The notes below the pieces were generated by a model that ran no database searches, was not told the DNA's origin, and saw only the letters and a program-made list of their open reading frames with translations. From Oscillospiraceae bacterium (GTDB taxonomy: Bacteria; Bacillota; Clostridia; Oscillospirales; Ruminococcaceae): DNA of 15,448 nt. A program made the position numbers and the translations under genes. The stretch is from contig JAAWBP010000049.1 of assembly GCA_022792755.1 (NCBI GenBank), positions 1 through 15,448 on the forward strand, given 5' to 3'. Shown here piece after piece: positions 14,115-15,448 of the stretch; within the stretch, counting starts at the first letter, position 1; each line of letters begins with the position of its first letter.

Positions 14115-14141
14115 GCGCCGCGAATCTTCGCGGCGCTTTTT
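14115..14141 (+). terminator. Rho-independent terminator after oadA
   Basis: GCGCCGCGAA (14115-14124) pairs perfectly with TTCGCGGCGC (14127-14136), a 10-bp GC-rich stem with a very tight loop, followed by TTTTT. It is 13 bp after the oadA stop codon and closes the two-gene unit. Confidence 0.92.
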
Positions 14142-14422
14142 GCTGCCGCCGAAGCCTGTGGCTGTGCTGGTAGAGATGCCTATAAATCTTTTGGTTTAAA
14201 AATTGAACGCAGCGAGCCGCCGACAAGGATTTTTCAGCAGCTGTAAGAGAAATGGCCTATCTAATTATAGGCGTGGGAAAAAGGAGACAAAATAAATTTC
14301 GGTGATTTTGGAATGTGTCCTATAAAGCTTTTCTGAATCTTACCGTATCCCATTGTAATTTTTAATCAAATGTAAATAACATGAATATTTTGTGAATAAA
14401 ACGATTTTTCTTTCTGAAAATG
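14142..14422. other. Gene-free AT-rich spacer with small repeats
   Basis: No gene is supported here. It holds a 14-bp near-repeat, CCTATAAANCTTTT, at 14179-14192 and 14319-14332, and a hairpin, GCCTAT (14255-14260) with ATAGGC (14267-14272). A 17-codon reading frame from ATG 14252 has a weak ribosome binding site and is not convincing. From about 14250 the base composition falls well below that of the neighbouring genes. A small RNA is possible, but I recognise no known RNA family. Confidence 0.4.
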
Positions 14423-14431
14423 TGGTATGAT
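14423..14431 (+). promoter_or_regulatory. Extended -10 promoter of yicC
   Basis: TGG followed by TATGAT (14426-14431) is an extended -10 element. There is no good -35 box at the usual distance, only a T-rich run. The transcript would begin near 14438 and give a leader of about 25 nt with the ribosome binding site AAGGAG at 14450-14455. Confidence 0.6.
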
Positions 14432-14462
14432 GAAAAAAACGAGTTCATAAAGGAGTAAGGCC

Positions 14463-15341
14463 ATGTTGAGAAGTATGACCGGTTATGGACGCTGCCAGCA
14501 GATGATCGGCGGGCGGGATATTTTGGTGGAAATCCGTTCGGTCAATCACCGGTATTTTGAGTTTTCGGCCCGGGTGCCGCGCGTTTACGGCTATCTGGAG
14601 GAAAAGATGAAATCCTTTGTGCAGAGCCGGGTTTCCCGCGGGAAAGTCGATGTCAATGTCACTGTTTTCACGGTGGAAGGCCAGGATGCAGTGGTTGAAC
14701 TGAACCGTTCTCTTGCGCAGGGGTATCTGTCGGCGCTCCGTTCCGTCTCGGAAGGGTATCAGCTGCAAGATGACCTGTCCCTTTCCGTGCTGTCCCGTTT
14801 TCCCGATGTTTTCAGCGTCCGAAAGGCGGCTGAAGACGAGGAAGTCATCTGGGATGCGGTTCGGACAGTTGCAGAAGAAGCGCTCAGCCGTTTTGTAGAG
14901 ATGCGGGAAAAAGAGGGCGAAAAGATGCGCCAGGATATTTCAGGCCGCCTGGATGTCATTGAAGAATGGGTGGGCGAGATCGAGCGGCGTTCCCCCGAAA
15001 CGACGAAGGCTTATCGGGAAAGGCTTTATGCGAAGCTCCGCGAGGTTTTGGAGGAGCGCGCGGTCGACGAGAGCCGGATTTTGACCGAGGCGGCCGTCTT
15101 TTCAGAAAGGGTCGCGGTGGATGAAGAGACCGTCCGGCTCAGAAGCCATTTGAACCAGTACCGTTCTTTTCTCTCCTCAAAGGAGCCGATTGGGAGAAAG
15201 CTCGATTTTCTGACGCAGGAGGTCAACCGCGAAATCAACACGATCGGTTCCAAGGCACAGGATTTAGCTGTCACCAGAATCGTGGTCGACCTGAAAAGCG
15301 AAGTGGAGAAGATCAGGGAACAGATTCAAAATATCGAATAG
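14463..15341 (+). CDS. yicC: YicC/YloC family endoribonuclease
   Basis: A 292-residue soluble protein of the YicC/YloC family, whose members have been shown to act as endoribonucleases. The N-terminal hallmark is MLRSMTGYGR, followed by VEIRSVNHRYFEFSARVPR. The C-terminal DUF1732 region has GRKLDFLTQEVNREINTIGSK. The middle (about 140-240) is rich in charged residues and should form long helices. Length is normal for the family. The start ATG 14463 has AAGGAG eight bases upstream. It is followed by remA after 18 bp, an order typical of Firmicutes in which gmk and rpoZ usually come next, beyond this window. Confidence 0.95.
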   Translation: MLRSMTGYGRCQQMIGGRDILVEIRSVNHRYFEFSARVPRVYGYLEEKMKSFVQSRVSRGKVDVNVTVFTVEGQDAVVELNRSLAQGYLSALRSVSEGYQLQDDLSLSVLSRFPDVFSVRKAAEDEEVIWDAVRTVAEEALSRFVEMREKEGEKMRQDISGRLDVIEEWVGEIERRSPETTKAYRERLYAKLREVLEERAVDESRILTEAAVFSERVAVDEETVRLRSHLNQYRSFLSSKEPIGRKLDFLTQEVNREINTIGSKAQDLAVTRIVVDLKSEVEKIREQIQNIE

Positions 15342-15359
15342 AATCGAGGGAGAGGAAAA

Positions 15360-15448
15360 ATGAAACTGATCAATATCGGATTCGGCAATATGGTCTCGGC
15401 AAACCGGCTGATCGCGATTGTCAGCCCGGAATCGGCCCCGATCAAGCG
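15360..15448 (+). CDS. remA: Extracellular matrix regulator RemA family (DUF370), partial
   Basis: The first 29 codons of a RemA/YlzA family DNA-binding protein, cut by the window end. The visible sequence, MKLINIGFGNMVSANRLIAI, followed by a VSPESAPIK segment, is diagnostic of the family. In Bacillus RemA activates biofilm matrix and osmoprotection genes; in Clostridia its targets are less known. The ribosome binding site is GGGAGAGG at 15348-15355. Confidence 0.93.
   Translation, partial: MKLINIGFGNMVSANRLIAIVSPESAPIK

Noticed and set aside
13821..14246. Plus-strand open frame that runs out of oadA, through the terminator and into the spacer.
   Set aside because: It overlaps oadA in another frame, crosses a strong terminator hairpin and has no start signal in the spacer.
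15340..15352. AATCGAGGG before remA as a third copy of the 17-bp motif.
   Set aside because: Only nine bases match, and they overlap the ribosome binding site, so chance is sufficient.

Overview
The window looks like ordinary chromosome of a spore-forming, low-redox Firmicute of class Clostridia, most likely an Oscillospiraceae/Ruminococcaceae-type organism. Reasons: strong AGGAGG-type ribosome binding sites; several non-ATG starts (TTG or GTG for rpmF, gpsA, the M50 protease, scpA, the DUF2953 gene and rluB); the sporulation gene ytfJ/gerW beside a DUF2953 gene; a gene order typical of Clostridia (DUF177-rpmF, DUF512-der-plsY-gpsA, M50-scpA-scpB, DUF2953-ytfJ-dacF-rluB, yicC-remA); and a biotin-dependent oxaloacetate-decarboxylase-type pair. 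The family assignment is inference from gene content; no rRNA is present.

Layout: (1) 1-698, a leader and a gene fusing an XRE helix-turn-helix to a complete desulfoferrodoxin/superoxide-reductase-like domain. (2) 777-1640, a consensus promoter, the DUF177 (YceD) gene, rpmF, and two tandem terminators. (3) 1789-6153, a tight plus-strand operon: PDZ-radical-SAM DUF512 protein, GTPase Der, PlsY and GpsA. The last two are the phospholipid precursor steps that make glycerol-3-phosphate and acylate it. (4) 6156-6540, rpmB on the minus strand, convergent with gpsA across a bidirectional terminator region. (5) 6541-6695, a divergent control region holding both promoters, a 24-bp perfect inverted repeat and a 21-bp dyad in the leader. 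(6) 6696-12231, a long probable operon: M50 site-2 protease, condensin partners ScpA and ScpB, DUF2953 membrane protein, YtfJ, a D,D-carboxypeptidase, RluB and a small GNAT-like protein. (7) 12242-14141, a self-contained two-gene unit (biotin carrier and carboxyltransferase) with its own promoter and terminator. (8) 14142-14462, a 320-bp AT-rich gap ending in the yicC promoter. (9) 14463 to the end, yicC and the first 29 codons of remA.

Most of the window is housekeeping. The parts worth a second look are the HTH-desulfoferrodoxin fusion, a 17-bp sequence shared exactly by the leaders of that gene and of the M50 protease gene 6.6 kb away, and the structured divergent region between rpmB and the M50 gene. 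I saw no CRISPR array, IS element, prophage, tRNA or rRNA.
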